DNA from: Bacteroides sp.
GTDB taxonomy: Bacteria > Bacillota > Clostridia > Lachnospirales > Lachnospiraceae
Assembly: GCA_023666705.1 (NCBI GenBank)
Contig: JAMPBO010000002.1
Location: forward strand, 1-64,000
Direction: 5' to 3'
Length of the DNA stretch: 64,000 bases
In this document: positions 26,431-36,363 of the stretch, in pieces
Position numbering within the stretch: position 1 is the first letter of the stretch
Layout: each line of letters opens with the position of its first letter
Notes under the pieces: generated by a model
Told to the model about the DNA's origin: nothing
Databases searched by the model: none
The model's input: only the letters and a program-made list of their open reading frames with translations
Position numbers and translations under genes: made by a program

Positions 26431-28353
26431 ATGAACAGAAGAATGGTGTCATTATATATTATAGACACGGTAATATTTATCAGCATATATGGAATGCTTG
26501 CAATTTCGGCATTATATGGTGTGAGCTCCATTACGGCAAATGGAGAATTTACGCTTCTTAAGCTTGCAGTCTTATATACGTGTACCATGCTTTTAAGACT
26601 ATTGTTCAAGGTGTATTCCAACGTGTGGCGATATGCAAATACGTCCACTTACTTAAGGCTTGTTTTTGCAGATTTGATTGCAGGTGTTCTCTACATTGCC
26701 ATAGGACGTATCGTGCACGGTGCAAATCTTGGAGCTGCATACAGTATTGTCCTTGTGTTTACCATACTGCTTATCACGCTTATGAGCCGCTTGATTTACC
26801 AGTATATATATTCGAAATCAGCACAGAGAAGTGATGTAGACCTTAGTGGAACAGGGGATGAATTACATAAAATAAATATTGCGATTGTAGGTGCGGGAAA
26901 TGTTGGCGCATCCTTAGCGGACGAATTGATAAGAAATCCACTTTCCCATTATATACCATATTGCTTTATTGATAAGGATTTACAAAAGGTAGGAAAGCAG
27001 ATAAACGGTATTAAGGTTTATTGTGAGGATGATGACATAACGAATGTTATAAAGTCAATGCCGATACAGGAAATTGTAATTGCCCTGCCTGACGCAACCT
27101 CGGAGGACAAAACCAAGCTGTATAATCTTTATAAAACAACAGGATGTAAGGTCAAATTGTATGATTACCCATTGGGTGATAAAGAAAATAATGCAACAAA
27201 GCGTGGCGTGCGGGAGTTCCAGATAGAGGATTTGCTGTTCCGTGACAGTGTTTCAGTCAAAGGAGAGCTTGCCCGTACCTATTATACGGATAAGGTTGTC
27301 ATGGTTACAGGCGGAGGCGGCTCCATAGGGTCTGAGCTTTGCAGGCAGATAGCAAAAAGGCAGCCGAAAAAGCTTGTGATTATAGATATATATGAAAATA
27401 ATGCGTATGAAATACAGCAGGAGCTTGTAAACCGGTATGGCGATAAGCTGAAACTGGAAGTATACATTGCTTCCGTGCGTGATTATAAACGTCTGGAAGA
27501 AATATTTAGGAAAACCATGCCGCAGATTGTATTTCATGCGGCGGCCCACAAGCATGTGCCGCTTATGGAAAACAGTGCATGTGAGGCAATCAAAAATAAT
27601 GTGCAGGGTACATATAATGTTGCTAATCTGGCAGAGCAGTACAACGTGGAAAAGTTCCTTCTTATCTCTACGGACAAGGCGGTTAATCCTACAAATGTGA
27701 TGGGAGCCAGCAAACGTGTCTGTGAAATGGTGATACAGTGCAGGCAGGACAGCAACACAGATTTTACAGCAGTGCGGTTTGGAAATGTTTTGGGCAGCAA
27801 CGGCAGTGTTATTCCGCTGTTTAAAAAGCAGATAGAGGCAGGCGGACCAATCACATTGACTGATAAAAGAATTATCCGCTATTTTATGACCATACCTGAG
27901 GCGGTAGGACTTGTCATGGAAACCTGTGCAATGGCAAAAAACGGCGAGCTTTTCGTGCTGGATATGGGTAAGCCTGTCAAAATACTTGACTTGGCGGAAA
28001 ACATGATACAGCTTTCGGGACTAAAGCCATATGAGGATATCGATATTGTTGAAATCGGATTAAGACCGGGTGAAAAGCTTTACGAGGAGCTTCTTATGAA
28101 ATCTGAGGAGCTTGACAAGACTTCAAATGAAATGATTTTCATAGAACGTGATAAGCCGCTTAGCAGGGATGAGGTGGACAATAAACTTGCCATATTATTA
28201 CAGGCAGTCGAGGAGGAGGGCTACGACGTAATTGTCCAGGCAATCAAGGATACCGTACCGACCTATCACAGCCCTGAGGAGGTAAACAAAAGGGCAGATG
28301 AGTCCAGGGAAATGGCACTGGCATTTCATGAGGTGGCAGTGGCGGCAGAATAA
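26431..28353 (+). CDS. UDP-sugar 4,6-dehydratase, WbpM/CapD/PglF type
   Basis: 640 residues. Four N-terminal membrane helices (to about 130) are followed by a first Rossmann domain (VGAGNVGASLADEL) and a catalytic SDR domain with VTGGGGSIGSELCRQI, STDKAVNPTNVMGASKR and RFGNVLGSNGSVIPLFK. The STDKAVNPTNxMGxxKR segment is the active-site motif in which Met replaces Tyr, typical of UDP-GlcNAc 4,6-dehydratases. It would provide the 4-keto sugar for the aminotransferase at the start of the window. The frame is open from 26371, but ATG 26431 has GGGAGG upstream and starts with the helix MNRRMVSLYIID. Confidence 0.9.
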   Translation: MNRRMVSLYIIDTVIFISIYGMLAISALYGVSSITANGEFTLLKLAVLYTCTMLLRLLFKVYSNVWRYANTSTYLRLVFADLIAGVLYIAIGRIVHGANLGAAYSIVLVFTILLITLMSRLIYQYIYSKSAQRSDVDLSGTGDELHKINIAIVGAGNVGASLADELIRNPLSHYIPYCFIDKDLQKVGKQINGIKVYCEDDDITNVIKSMPIQEIVIALPDATSEDKTKLYNLYKTTGCKVKLYDYPLGDKENNATKRGVREFQIEDLLFRDSVSVKGELARTYYTDKVVMVTGGGGSIGSELCRQIAKRQPKKLVIIDIYENNAYEIQQELVNRYGDKLKLEVYIASVRDYKRLEEIFRKTMPQIVFHAAAHKHVPLMENSACEAIKNNVQGTYNVANLAEQYNVEKFLLISTDKAVNPTNVMGASKRVCEMVIQCRQDSNTDFTAVRFGNVLGSNGSVIPLFKKQIEAGGPITLTDKRIIRYFMTIPEAVGLVMETCAMAKNGELFVLDMGKPVKILDLAENMIQLSGLKPYEDIDIVEIGLRPGEKLYEELLMKSEELDKTSNEMIFIERDKPLSRDEVDNKLAILLQAVEEEGYDVIVQAIKDTVPTYHSPEEVNKRADESREMALAFHEVAVAAE

Positions 28354-28379
28354 TTGGACAAAAACATATAAATTTAATA

Positions 28380-28408
28380 TTGACAATAGGGTTACAAAAG
28401 AGTATTGT
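28380..28408 (+). promoter_or_regulatory. metK promoter
   Basis: Perfect TTGACA at 28380-28385, 17-base spacer, TATTGT at 28403-28408. Transcription would start about 12 bases before the riboswitch aptamer. Confidence 0.75.
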
Positions 28409-28427
28409 TAATTCTACAATAGTGTAT

Positions 28428-28515
28428 TTCTCTTATTCAGAACGGTGGAGTCATAAGGGACTGCGAAGCCGTGGCAACCCCGCTTTTTTGTGGAAGGTGC
28501 CAACCAGAGCGAGAA
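28428..28515 (+). promoter_or_regulatory. SAM-I (S-box) riboswitch aptamer
   Basis: Core elements in order: P1 arm TTCTC, AGAACGGTGGAG, GGGACTGCGAAGCCGTGGCAACC, GTGGAAGGTGCCAACCAGAGCGAGAA, where GAGAA closes P1. This is the standard S-box arrangement. It senses S-adenosylmethionine and controls metK by transcription termination. The antiterminator is probably GGATTTGAA/TTCAAATCC (28566-28590), which overlaps the terminator arm. Confidence 0.93.
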
Positions 28516-28585
28516 TCATAACCAATTGTATTTCATATACAGGATTTGACTATCGAGCAATAAGAGGATTTGAATAGTGACCTTC

Positions 28586-28613
28586 AAATCCGGTTGTTGT
28601 GACCGGATTTTTT
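28586..28613 (+). terminator. Riboswitch-controlled terminator
   Basis: AAATCCGGT (28586-28594) pairs with ACCGGATTT (28602-28610), followed by a T run. Its left arm is shared with the antiterminator stem, so SAM binding should favour termination before metK. Confidence 0.88.
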
Positions 28614-28663
28614 AGTTATTTTAAATTAATTTTTCAATTTCAAAAACATAGGAGGAAAAACAC

Positions 28664-29854
28664 ATGGAAAAGTTATTATTTACTTCAGAATCAGTTACAG
28701 AAGGACATCCGGACAAAATATGCGATCAGGTTTCAGATGCAATTCTTGATGCTTTGCTTGAGCAGGATCCCATGAGCCGTGTGGCATGCGAGACGGCGGT
28801 AACAACGGGTCTCGTGCTCGTTATGGGTGAAATTACAACGAAAGCACAGATAGATATTCAGAGCATCGTCAGGGAAACAATCAGAGGCATAGGATACGAC
28901 AGGGCAAAGTATGGCTTTGACTGCGATACATGCGGCGTGATTACGACACTTGATAAGCAGTCTGCTGATATAGCCATGGGTGTTGATAAGGCACTTGAGC
29001 TTAGGGAAAACACCATGAGCGACGAGGAAATCGAAGCAATTGGTGCAGGGGATCAGGGAATGATGTTTGGCTTTGCAACAAACGAGACGCCTGAGCTAAT
29101 GCCATATCCAATTGCACTTGCCCACAAGCTGTCTTTCAGGCTGGCACAGGTCAGAAAAAATGGTACACTCCCATATTTAAGACCAGATGGCAAAACGCAG
29201 GTATCCGTGGAGTACGATGAGAACGGCAAGCCAAGCAGACTTGACGCAGTTGTCCTTTCCACACAGCACAGTGAAAGTGTTTCACAGGAGCAGATACATG
29301 CGGACATTAAAAAATATGTATTTGATGAGATATTACCGGCAAATATGATAGATGAGAACACGAAGTTCTTTATTAATCCGACAGGAAGATTCGTCATCGG
29401 CGGACCGAACGGAGACAGTGGTCTTACGGGACGAAAGATTATAGTGGATACATACGGCGGATATGCACGTCACGGCGGCGGTGCTTTCTCGGGAAAGGAT
29501 TGCACCAAGGTTGACCGTTCCGCAGCATATGCTGCAAGATATGTTGCAAAAAATATCGTTGCTGCAGGACTGGCTGATAAGTGTGAAATCCAGCTTTCCT
29601 ATGCGATAGGAGTCGCAAAGCCGACATCGATTATGGTTGATACATTTGGTACGGGAAAGCTGAGTGATACAAGGCTGGTTGACATTATCAGGGAAAACTT
29701 TGATTTAAGACCTGCAGGTATCATCAAGATGCTGGATTTGAGAAGACCAATATACAAAAAGACGGCTGCCTACGGACATTTCGGACGTACCGATGTGGAG
29801 CTTCCTTGGGAGAAAACCGATATGGCAGATAAGCTTGCATCCTACAACAACTAA
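28664..29854 (+). CDS. metK: S-adenosylmethionine synthetase
   Basis: 396 residues, full length. Makes SAM from methionine and [22 protein letters not shown] opens the protein with the ATP-binding His and Asp; [12 protein letters not shown] is the central signature; [16 protein letters not shown] is the C-terminal signature with the phosphate-binding Lys. Ribosome binding site AGGAGG. Under a SAM-I riboswitch, so expression rises when SAM is low. The following transcarbamylase gene starts 21 bp downstream and may share the transcript. Confidence 0.98.
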   Translation: MEKLLFTSESVTEGHPDKICDQVSDAILDALLEQDPMSRVACETAVTTGLVLVMGEITTKAQIDIQSIVRETIRGIGYDRAKYGFDCDTCGVITTLDKQSADIAMGVDKALELRENTMSDEEIEAIGAGDQGMMFGFATNETPELMPYPIALAHKLSFRLAQVRKNGTLPYLRPDGKTQVSVEYDENGKPSRLDAVVLSTQHSESVSQEQIHADIKKYVFDEILPANMIDENTKFFINPTGRFVIGGPNGDSGLTGRKIIVDTYGGYARHGGGAFSGKDCTKVDRSAAYAARYVAKNIVAAGLADKCEIQLSYAIGVAKPTSIMVDTFGTGKLSDTRLVDIIRENFDLRPAGIIKMLDLRRPIYKKTAAYGHFGRTDVELPWEKTDMADKLASYNN

Positions 29855-29875
29855 TAGAAATGAGGACTATGCATT

Positions 29876-30808
29876 ATGAAAAACATGTTGAATTTTAAGA
29901 ATTTTTCTGCGGAGGAGCTGACGGATATTTTAAACCTTGCCCTGGATATGAAAAAAAATCCTGCAAAGTACAGTGAGGCTCTTAAGGGAAAAAAGCTTTA
30001 TACTCTTTTTGAAAAGACGTCAACGAGGACATTTTTATCATTTACAACGGGTATAACAGAGCTTGGAGGCACATACTACAACCAGCTTTGGAGAGACTCA
30101 AACTTTGTTCTTGGTGAGCCTGTTTCCGAGATAAAGTATGTTTGCAGAAATGTAGATATTATCATGGCACGTCTGATAAAGAATGAGACAGTAGAGCTTT
30201 TTGGAAAAAATGTTACGGTTCCGTTTATAAATGGCTGTGACAACTCCTATCATCCGTGCCAGATTCTCGCAGATGCACTGACCCTCATTGAGAGATTTGG
30301 AAGTCTTGATGTAAAGCTTATGTACATCGGTGCAAAAAATAATGTATTCAATTCATTGGTAGAGTTTTTCTCAAAAATGAAAAAGGGAACACTCTATGGA
30401 CTTACGCCGCTTGTAAATGACACGGTTTGTGGGGAAGATTTCTTCGAGGAGGCAAAGGCAACAGGACACTATGTGGAGCTTGATCCTGCCATGTCCATGG
30501 AGGAGGCAAAAAAGTATGTTAAGGAAATGGATGTGCTTTACACGGACACATGGGTAGATATGGAATTTTTCAACAATCCGGAATATGCTGACAAAAAAAC
30601 GGAAATTATGGCAAAAATGATGCCATATCAGATAAATGACAGCTTCCTTGAAGGAAGTAAAGCAATTGTCATGCATGATATGCCGATGCATGAAGGATAT
30701 GAAATATCCCAGAGTGTAATTGACAAAAATCTTGATGTCATACTCAATCAGGCTGAGAACAGAAGACATGCAGAAAAGGCAGTCATGGTTACTCTTTTAG
30801 GAGATTAA
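29876..30808 (+). CDS. Transcarbamylase of the ornithine carbamoyltransferase type, atypical substrate motif
   Basis: 310 residues, the normal length. The carbamoyl phosphate motif is TSTRTF (family STRTR) at about 48-53, and HPCQILAD near 122 is the second one. The C-terminal amino-acid-binding motif, HCLP in ornithine and related enzymes, reads HDMP here (MHDMPMHEGYEIS, about 275). Loss of the Cys that contacts ornithine argues against a standard OTC, so it may be one of the uncharacterised transcarbamylases. It lies between metK and pyrBI and no arginine genes are near. Annotating it as argF would be risky. Confidence 0.8.
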   Translation: MKNMLNFKNFSAEELTDILNLALDMKKNPAKYSEALKGKKLYTLFEKTSTRTFLSFTTGITELGGTYYNQLWRDSNFVLGEPVSEIKYVCRNVDIIMARLIKNETVELFGKNVTVPFINGCDNSYHPCQILADALTLIERFGSLDVKLMYIGAKNNVFNSLVEFFSKMKKGTLYGLTPLVNDTVCGEDFFEEAKATGHYVELDPAMSMEEAKKYVKEMDVLYTDTWVDMEFFNNPEYADKKTEIMAKMMPYQINDSFLEGSKAIVMHDMPMHEGYEISQSVIDKNLDVILNQAENRRHAEKAVMVTLLGD

Positions 30809-30810
30809 AA

Positions 30811-31347
30811 ATGGATATTTGGAGAGGGGTATTGGGCTTTGTCCTGTTCCTTGGCTTTGGGACTGCCGTTTTGGTGTGTATATCCGCCATTAAGCGGCAG
30901 CCTGACATAATAATTAAAAGCAGACTGCACCACAAATTGAACCGTTCCGAGGTGATTTACGCAAATCTGGGGCTGGTTCTTTTTGCGGTGTTTGCTTATT
31001 TTCATTATTATGTATTTGCACCTGCTGTTCTGGCGTTTGTACTGTTTATCGTTTTATCTGCACGTGTGCAGAGCGGGCTTACCGATAAGGGTGCGGTTGT
31101 GGGAACCTCTTACCTTGAGTGGGAGTTTATTCAAAGCTACAAGCTTGTGGATGACCCGGAGGACAGCAATATCATTATTCTGAAGCTTCGGGCAAACAGA
31201 AGGCAGTATGTTATGGTGTGTGAGAGACGGGACCGGTTTGCCATTGCAGATTTGATGAAAGAAAATGAGGTTGCGGTCACGCATACCATTTATAATCCAG
31301 AGGTTGAAGAGGAGGATGGGGAGCAACCGGATGCAAACAACACTTGA
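30811..31347 (+). CDS. Membrane protein, unknown, DUF5673-like
   Basis: 178 residues. Hydrophobic segments lie at about 5-25 and 52-82, followed by a soluble tail with GTSYLEWEFIQSYKL and IIILKLRANRRQYVMVC. This WxxIxxY...LxL pattern resembles DUF5673/YcxB-like PH-type domains attached to membrane helices. The last residues are acidic. It starts 2 bp after the transcarbamylase stop and is probably cotranscribed. The pyrBI promoter overlaps its stop codon. Confidence 0.7.
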   Translation: MDIWRGVLGFVLFLGFGTAVLVCISAIKRQPDIIIKSRLHHKLNRSEVIYANLGLVLFAVFAYFHYYVFAPAVLAFVLFIVLSARVQSGLTDKGAVVGTSYLEWEFIQSYKLVDDPEDSNIIILKLRANRRQYVMVCERRDRFAIADLMKENEVAVTHTIYNPEVEEEDGEQPDANNT

Positions 31348-31373
31348 CAAACAAACATATGGAAGCTTATAGT
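31344..31373 (+). promoter_or_regulatory. pyrBI promoter
   Basis: TTGACA (31344-31349), 18-base spacer, TATAGT (31368-31373). It begins in the stop codon of the preceding gene. No attenuator hairpin with a T run is seen before pyrB. Confidence 0.55.
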
Positions 31374-31427
31374 TGATATAGTCAATTCGTTTTTATGTAT
31401 GTTCAAATTGATAGTGGGAGGTGCATC

Positions 31428-32351
31428 ATGAAACATCTGATCGATTCGACGGATTTAAGTGTTGAAGAAATTGACAACATTTTGAATCTTGCACAGGATA
31501 TTATAGACAACAAAGAAAAGTATAGTGAGGTATGCAAGGGAAAAAAGCTTGCTACATTATTTTTTGAACCAAGTACGAGAACCCGGCTTAGCTTTGAAGC
31601 GGCAATGATGGAGTTGGGAGGTAATGTACTTGGTTTTTCTTCTGCCGACTCCTCGTCAGCAACAAAGGGAGAAAGCGTTGGAGATACAATCAGGGTGGTA
31701 GGCTGCTACGCAGACATTATCGCCATGAGACATCCGAAGGAAGGTGCACCGATGTTTGGAGCCATGGTATCAACCGTCCCAATCATAAATGCAGGTGACG
31801 GCGGACACAACCATCCGACACAGACGCTTACGGATTTGCTGACAATTAAAAGGGAAAAGGGACGTCTCGACAATTTTACGATTGGTCTTTGCGGTGACCT
31901 CAAGTTTGGAAGAACTGTCCATTCACTTATCAAGGCACTGTCAAGGTATGAAAATATAAAATATGTCCTGATTTCACCAAAAGAGCTCAAGGTTCCCGAT
32001 TATATTATCACAGAGGTGTTTGAGAAGAATAATATAGAATATAGGGAGGTTTCAACCATGGAGGAGGTCATGGAGGAGCTTGACATTATCTACATGACCA
32101 GAGTTCAGAAGGAACGGTTTTTCAATGAAGCCGACTACGTGAGATTGAAGGATACCTATATCCTTGATGAGACCAAGCTGAAATATGCAAAAAAGGATTT
32201 GTCGATTCTTCATCCGCTTCCTAGGGTAAATGAGATATCAATTAAGGTGGATGATGATCCGCGTGCATGCTATTTCAGGCAGGCACTGAACGGTAAATAT
32301 GTCAGAATGGCATTGATTATGACACTTTTGGAACATGCGGGGAGGGAATAG
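31428..32351 (+). CDS. pyrB: Aspartate carbamoyltransferase catalytic subunit
   Basis: 307 residues. First committed step of pyrimidine synthesis: carbamoyl phosphate plus aspartate. [16 protein letters not shown] carries the STRTR phosphate site, [12 protein letters not shown] the second, and [10 protein letters not shown] the aspartate-binding loop. Start ATG 31428 follows GGGAGG at 7 bases; the longer reading from 31395 has no site. The regulatory subunit gene starts 2 bp after its stop, so this is the two-subunit (PyrBI) class. Confidence 0.97.
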   Translation: MKHLIDSTDLSVEEIDNILNLAQDIIDNKEKYSEVCKGKKLATLFFEPSTRTRLSFEAAMMELGGNVLGFSSADSSSATKGESVGDTIRVVGCYADIIAMRHPKEGAPMFGAMVSTVPIINAGDGGHNHPTQTLTDLLTIKREKGRLDNFTIGLCGDLKFGRTVHSLIKALSRYENIKYVLISPKELKVPDYIITEVFEKNNIEYREVSTMEEVMEELDIIYMTRVQKERFFNEADYVRLKDTYILDETKLKYAKKDLSILHPLPRVNEISIKVDDDPRACYFRQALNGKYVRMALIMTLLEHAGRE

Positions 32352-32353
32352 GA

Positions 32354-32770
32354 ATGAAGATAGACAGTATTCAAAACGGAATTGTTTTAGACCATATAAC
32401 TGCGGGAAAAGCATTGCAGGTATACCGGGACTTGAAGCTTGACAGACTGGATTGCAGCGTTGCCATACTCCAAAACGTAAAAAGCAATAAAATGGGCAAA
32501 AAAGACATTCTAAAAATTGACAAGGATGAATATGATATTAATTTAGATGTACTTGGTTATATTGACCCGGGAATTACCGTCAGTATCATAAAGGATGGGC
32601 AGACCATCGAGAAGAAAAAACTGGCACTTCCGGAAAAACTTGTCAATATTAAGAAGTGCAAGAACCCCCGCTGTATCACGTCCACGGAGCAGGAAATACC
32701 GCATATTTTCAAGCTTACGGATAAGGAGAACCGGGTGTACAGGTGCGTCTATTGTGAGGCGGATAAATAA
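32354..32770 (+). CDS. pyrI: Aspartate carbamoyltransferase regulatory subunit
   Basis: 138 residues. N-terminal nucleotide-binding domain (IQNGIVLDHITAGKALQVY) and C-terminal zinc domain with CKNPRC and CVYC, giving the four cysteines Cx4C...Cx2C. It binds ATP or CTP and adjusts PyrB activity; both subunits form the dodecamer (family knowledge). Tightly coupled to pyrB. Confidence 0.96.
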   Translation: MKIDSIQNGIVLDHITAGKALQVYRDLKLDRLDCSVAILQNVKSNKMGKKDILKIDKDEYDINLDVLGYIDPGITVSIIKDGQTIEKKKLALPEKLVNIKKCKNPRCITSTEQEIPHIFKLTDKENRVYRCVYCEADK

Positions 32771-32789
32771 TTGTGCGGGAATATTTGGG

Positions 32790-32817
32790 TTTACTTTTCC
32801 GCTCAATGTGATATAAT
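32790..32817 (+). promoter_or_regulatory. murA promoter
   Basis: TTTACT (32790-32795), 16-base spacer, perfect TATAAT (32812-32817) preceded by TGTGA. It lies 37 bases before the murA start. Confidence 0.6.
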
Positions 32818-32854
32818 CTATAAGACTATGTATAATAGGACGTAGAGGTGTGTA

Positions 32855-34159
32855 ATGGAAAAGTATGTTATAAAAGGTGGTCAGGCTTTGGAAGGTGAGG
32901 TTACCATAGCGGGAGCAAAAAATGCTGCCCTTGGAATTCTTGCTGCAGCCGTACTTACTGATGAGGAGTGCATCATTGAAAATGTGCCATATGTGGATGA
33001 CACAAAGGTGCTGCTCCGTGCTATAGAAAATATCGGTGCAAAGGTTAAATATATAGATACGCACACGGTTTCCATATGTGGCGGAACAATACGCAACGAG
33101 GAAGATTTGTGTGTTGACGATGAATACATAAGAAAAATAAGAGCTTCCTATTATCTCCTGGGAGCGTTGCTTGGCAAGTTTAATTATGCACAGGTTGCCC
33201 TTCCGGGTGGTTGCGAGATTGGGTTAAGACCGATAGACCAGCATATCAAGGGCTTTGAGGCGTTAGGTGCCACGGTAAATATAGATAACGGCGGAAAAGT
33301 TATCGCAAAAGCGGAAAATCTTGTAGGAAACCATGTGTACCTCGATGTCGTAACAGTGGGTGCAACGATTAATATTATGATGGCAGCAGTTCTGGCAGAG
33401 GGCAAGACAACGATTGAAAATGCGGCTAAGGAGCCTCACATCGTAGACGTAGCCAACTTCCTGAACAGTATGGGTGCAAACATAAAGGGAGCAGGAACGG
33501 ACGTTATCAGAATTCGCGGCGTCCAGAAGCTGAAAGGAACAGAATATTCCATTATTCCTGACCAGATTGAGGCAGGAACATTTATGGCGATGGCAGTTGC
33601 CACAAAGGGCAATATCCTGATAAAAAATGTAATTCCAAAGCATTTAGAGGCAATTACGTCAAAGTTAAATGAAATTGGTGCACGTGTGATTGAATATGAT
33701 GATTCTGTCAGGGTTATGGCGGATGGCAGGATGAAATCCACACAGATAAAAACATTGCCGTATCCTGGATTTCCTACGGATATGCAGCCGCAGATGGCGA
33801 CCACACTTGCACTTTCACAGGGAACAAGCGTGATTACGGAGAGTATATTTGAGAACAGATTCCGTTATGTAAGCGAGCTTGCCCGCATGGGCGCCAAGAT
33901 AAAGGTTGAGGGAAACTCAGCAGTTATTACGGGGGTTGATGGTTACAAGGGTGCAAATCTTGTGGCACCGGATTTGAGGGCAGGAGCTGCACTGGTGATT
34001 GCAGGACTTGCTGCAGAGGGCTTTTCCACGGTTGAGGATATAAAATATATTCTCAGGGGTTATGAAGATTTTGACGGAAAAATAAGAGCGTTGGGCGGAC
34101 AAATCGAAGTGGTTGACTCCGATAAAGAGCTCCAGAAGTTCAAGCTCAGAGTAGGATAA
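32855..34159 (+). CDS. murA: UDP-N-acetylglucosamine 1-carboxyvinyltransferase
   Basis: 434 residues. Transfers enolpyruvate from PEP to UDP-GlcNAc, the first step of peptidoglycan precursor synthesis. GAKNAALGILAA contains the Lys-Asn pair, and LPGGCEIGLRP the catalytic Cys targeted by fosfomycin. FPTDMQPQ and the SVFENRF-like IFENRFRYV are also family marks. Own promoter after pyrI. Bacillota often carry two murA copies; which one this is cannot be told from here. Confidence 0.96.
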   Translation: MEKYVIKGGQALEGEVTIAGAKNAALGILAAAVLTDEECIIENVPYVDDTKVLLRAIENIGAKVKYIDTHTVSICGGTIRNEEDLCVDDEYIRKIRASYYLLGALLGKFNYAQVALPGGCEIGLRPIDQHIKGFEALGATVNIDNGGKVIAKAENLVGNHVYLDVVTVGATINIMMAAVLAEGKTTIENAAKEPHIVDVANFLNSMGANIKGAGTDVIRIRGVQKLKGTEYSIIPDQIEAGTFMAMAVATKGNILIKNVIPKHLEAITSKLNEIGARVIEYDDSVRVMADGRMKSTQIKTLPYPGFPTDMQPQMATTLALSQGTSVITESIFENRFRYVSELARMGAKIKVEGNSAVITGVDGYKGANLVAPDLRAGAALVIAGLAAEGFSTVEDIKYILRGYEDFDGKIRALGGQIEVVDSDKELQKFKLRVG

Positions 34160-34183
34160 AGAAGCGAGGAGGAATTTAGGAGA

Positions 34184-36169
34184 ATGGCAAAGAAACCATA
34201 TTACATTACAACAGCGATTGCGTACACATCAGGAAAGCCTCATATTGGTAATACTTATGAGGTTGTTCTTGCGGATAGTATTGCAAGATACAAAAGATTC
34301 GTCGGATACGACGTCAGATTTCAGACGGGTACCGACGAGCATGGACAAAAAATAGAGACAAAGGCATTTGAAAGCCTGTCCACACCAAAGGAATTCGTTG
34401 ATGAGGTGTCGTCCCAGGTTAAGAGTATTTGGGATTTGATGAATACTTCATATGATAAGTTCATAAGAACCACGGACGAAGACCACGAGAAGCAGGTGCA
34501 GAAAATCTTTAAAAAGCTTTATGACAAGGGGGACATCTACAAGGGAGAGTACGAGGGTATGTACTGTACTCCATGTGAGTCTTTCTTTACACCATCACAG
34601 CTTGTAGACGGAAAGTGTCCTGATTGTGGAAGAGAGTGCCAGCCTGCAAAGGAGGAGGCATATTTCTTCAAGCTCAGCAAATATGCAAATAAGCTGATTG
34701 ACCATATCAATTCACACCCTGAATTTATTCAGCCGGAATCAAGAAAAAATGAAATGATGAACAATTTCCTTCTTCCGGGGCTTCAGGATTTATGTGTTTC
34801 GAGAACCTCGTTTAAGTGGGGTATCCCTGTAGACTTTGACCCGGGACATGTGGTTTATGTATGGATTGACGCACTTTCAAACTATATAACGGGACTTGGC
34901 TACGATGCAGATGGGGCAAGCAGTCAGCTTTACAGCAGATATTGGCCTGCAGATTTGCACTTGATAGGAAAAGACATATTAAGATTTCATACCATATATT
35001 GGCCGATTATGCTTATGGCACTTGGCGAGCCACTTCCAAAGCAGATATTCGGTCATCCGTGGCTGTTACAGAGCAGCGGAAAAATGAGCAAGTCACGTGG
35101 AAATGTGCTTTATGCGGATGACATGGTTGATTTATTTGGTGTTGATGCAGTGAGATTTTTCCTTCTGCATGAAATGCCATTTGAAAATGATGGTGTTATC
35201 TCATGGGAGCTTGTGATTGAGAGAATCAATTCCGAGCTTGCAAACACACTTGGCAATCTTGTCAGCAGAACAATTTCCATGGTAAATAAATATTTCGACG
35301 GAGTTGTCACAAACACAAACGAGACAACACCGCTTGATGAGGAGCTTAAAAATCAGGTTCTTGAGACAAGATTTAAGGTCAACGACTGTATGGACAAGCT
35401 CAAGGTTGCAGATGCCATAACTGAAATATTTGCACTCTTTAAGAGATGCAACAAGTACATTGATGAGACAACTCCATGGGTGCTTGGAAAGGATGCAGAA
35501 AATGCCGACAGGTTAAATACCGTACTTTACAATCTGATTGAAAGCATTGTAATAGGTGCTACGCTCCTTGAGCCATTTATGCCGGAGACGTCAGAGAAGA
35601 TATTGGCACAGCTTTGCACGGAAAAGAGAAAGGTTACCGAGCTTGTAAGATTCGGGCTTTATCCGTCAGGAAATAAGGTTGTTGCAGAGCCGGAAATGCT
35701 TTTTGCAAGAATTGATGCTACCGCTATGCTTGACGAAATTGAAAGAAGATTCCCGTCCAAGGTAGAGGAGCCTGAGGAAGAAAAACCGAAGAAGTCAAAG
35801 AAAGCACCAGTTGAAATACCAACCATAGATGCAAAGGTGAAGGAAGAAATAACGATTGAGGAGTTTAACAGAATGCAGCTCCAGATGGGCGAGATTATCG
35901 CCTGTGAGGAGGTTCAAAAGTCAAAGAAGCTTCTTTGCTCACAGGTTCAGGTGAACGGAAGGACACTTCAAATCGTTTCAGGCATAAAGAATTACTATAC
36001 GCCTGAGGAAATGGTAGGTAAAAAGGTTGTCGTGATTACGAACCTGAAGCCGACAGAGCTTGCGGGTGTGTTATCAGAGGGAATGTTGCTTTGTGCAGAA
36101 GATTTTGAGGGAAATCTTGCACTTCTCACTGCAGAAATTGATATGCCTGCAGGAGCTATGATAAGCTGA
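34184..36169 (+). CDS. metG: Methionyl-tRNA synthetase
   Basis: 661 residues. Class I synthetase charging tRNA-Met. HIGN near the N-terminus is the HIGH motif, CTPCE and CPDCGREC form the zinc-knuckle cysteines, KMSKSRGN is the KMSKS loop. After an acidic, Lys-rich linker (EEPEEEKPKKSKKAP) the last 110 residues are an EMAP-II-like tRNA-binding/dimerisation domain (MQLQMGEIIACEEV). AGGAGG upstream. A terminator follows. Confidence 0.97.
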   Translation: MAKKPYYITTAIAYTSGKPHIGNTYEVVLADSIARYKRFVGYDVRFQTGTDEHGQKIETKAFESLSTPKEFVDEVSSQVKSIWDLMNTSYDKFIRTTDEDHEKQVQKIFKKLYDKGDIYKGEYEGMYCTPCESFFTPSQLVDGKCPDCGRECQPAKEEAYFFKLSKYANKLIDHINSHPEFIQPESRKNEMMNNFLLPGLQDLCVSRTSFKWGIPVDFDPGHVVYVWIDALSNYITGLGYDADGASSQLYSRYWPADLHLIGKDILRFHTIYWPIMLMALGEPLPKQIFGHPWLLQSSGKMSKSRGNVLYADDMVDLFGVDAVRFFLLHEMPFENDGVISWELVIERINSELANTLGNLVSRTISMVNKYFDGVVTNTNETTPLDEELKNQVLETRFKVNDCMDKLKVADAITEIFALFKRCNKYIDETTPWVLGKDAENADRLNTVLYNLIESIVIGATLLEPFMPETSEKILAQLCTEKRKVTELVRFGLYPSGNKVVAEPEMLFARIDATAMLDEIERRFPSKVEEPEEEKPKKSKKAPVEIPTIDAKVKEEITIEEFNRMQLQMGEIIACEEVQKSKKLLCSQVQVNGRTLQIVSGIKNYYTPEEMVGKKVVVITNLKPTELAGVLSEGMLLCAEDFEGNLALLTAEIDMPAGAMIS

Positions 36170-36188
36170 TTTAAATATTGAAATAAGG

Positions 36189-36217
36189 ACAGGGACGCAA
36201 AAGCCGTCCCTGTTTTT
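36189..36217 (+). terminator. metG terminator
   Basis: ACAGGGACG (36189-36197) and CGTCCCTGT (36205-36213) form a perfect 9-bp stem followed by TTTTG. Confidence 0.9.
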
Positions 36218-36363
36218 GATTTTTACAAATCTGCATCCCTTTGTGTAAAAAATGACAAGAATATAGAAACATAAGTGTGCATAAGCTATGTTAAATTTGA
36301 TTTTGCACTGCACCTATGATAAAATGAAAAATATTATAACAAATTCAAAAAACGGAGGAGTAT

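Noticed and set aside
29876-30808. argF
   Set aside because: The HCLP motif needed for ornithine is HDMP here, so the symbol would overstate the evidence.
36170-36363. glmS ribozyme upstream of glmS
   Set aside because: The 190 bp hold the metG terminator and an AT-rich leader; none of the conserved ribozyme core is visible.
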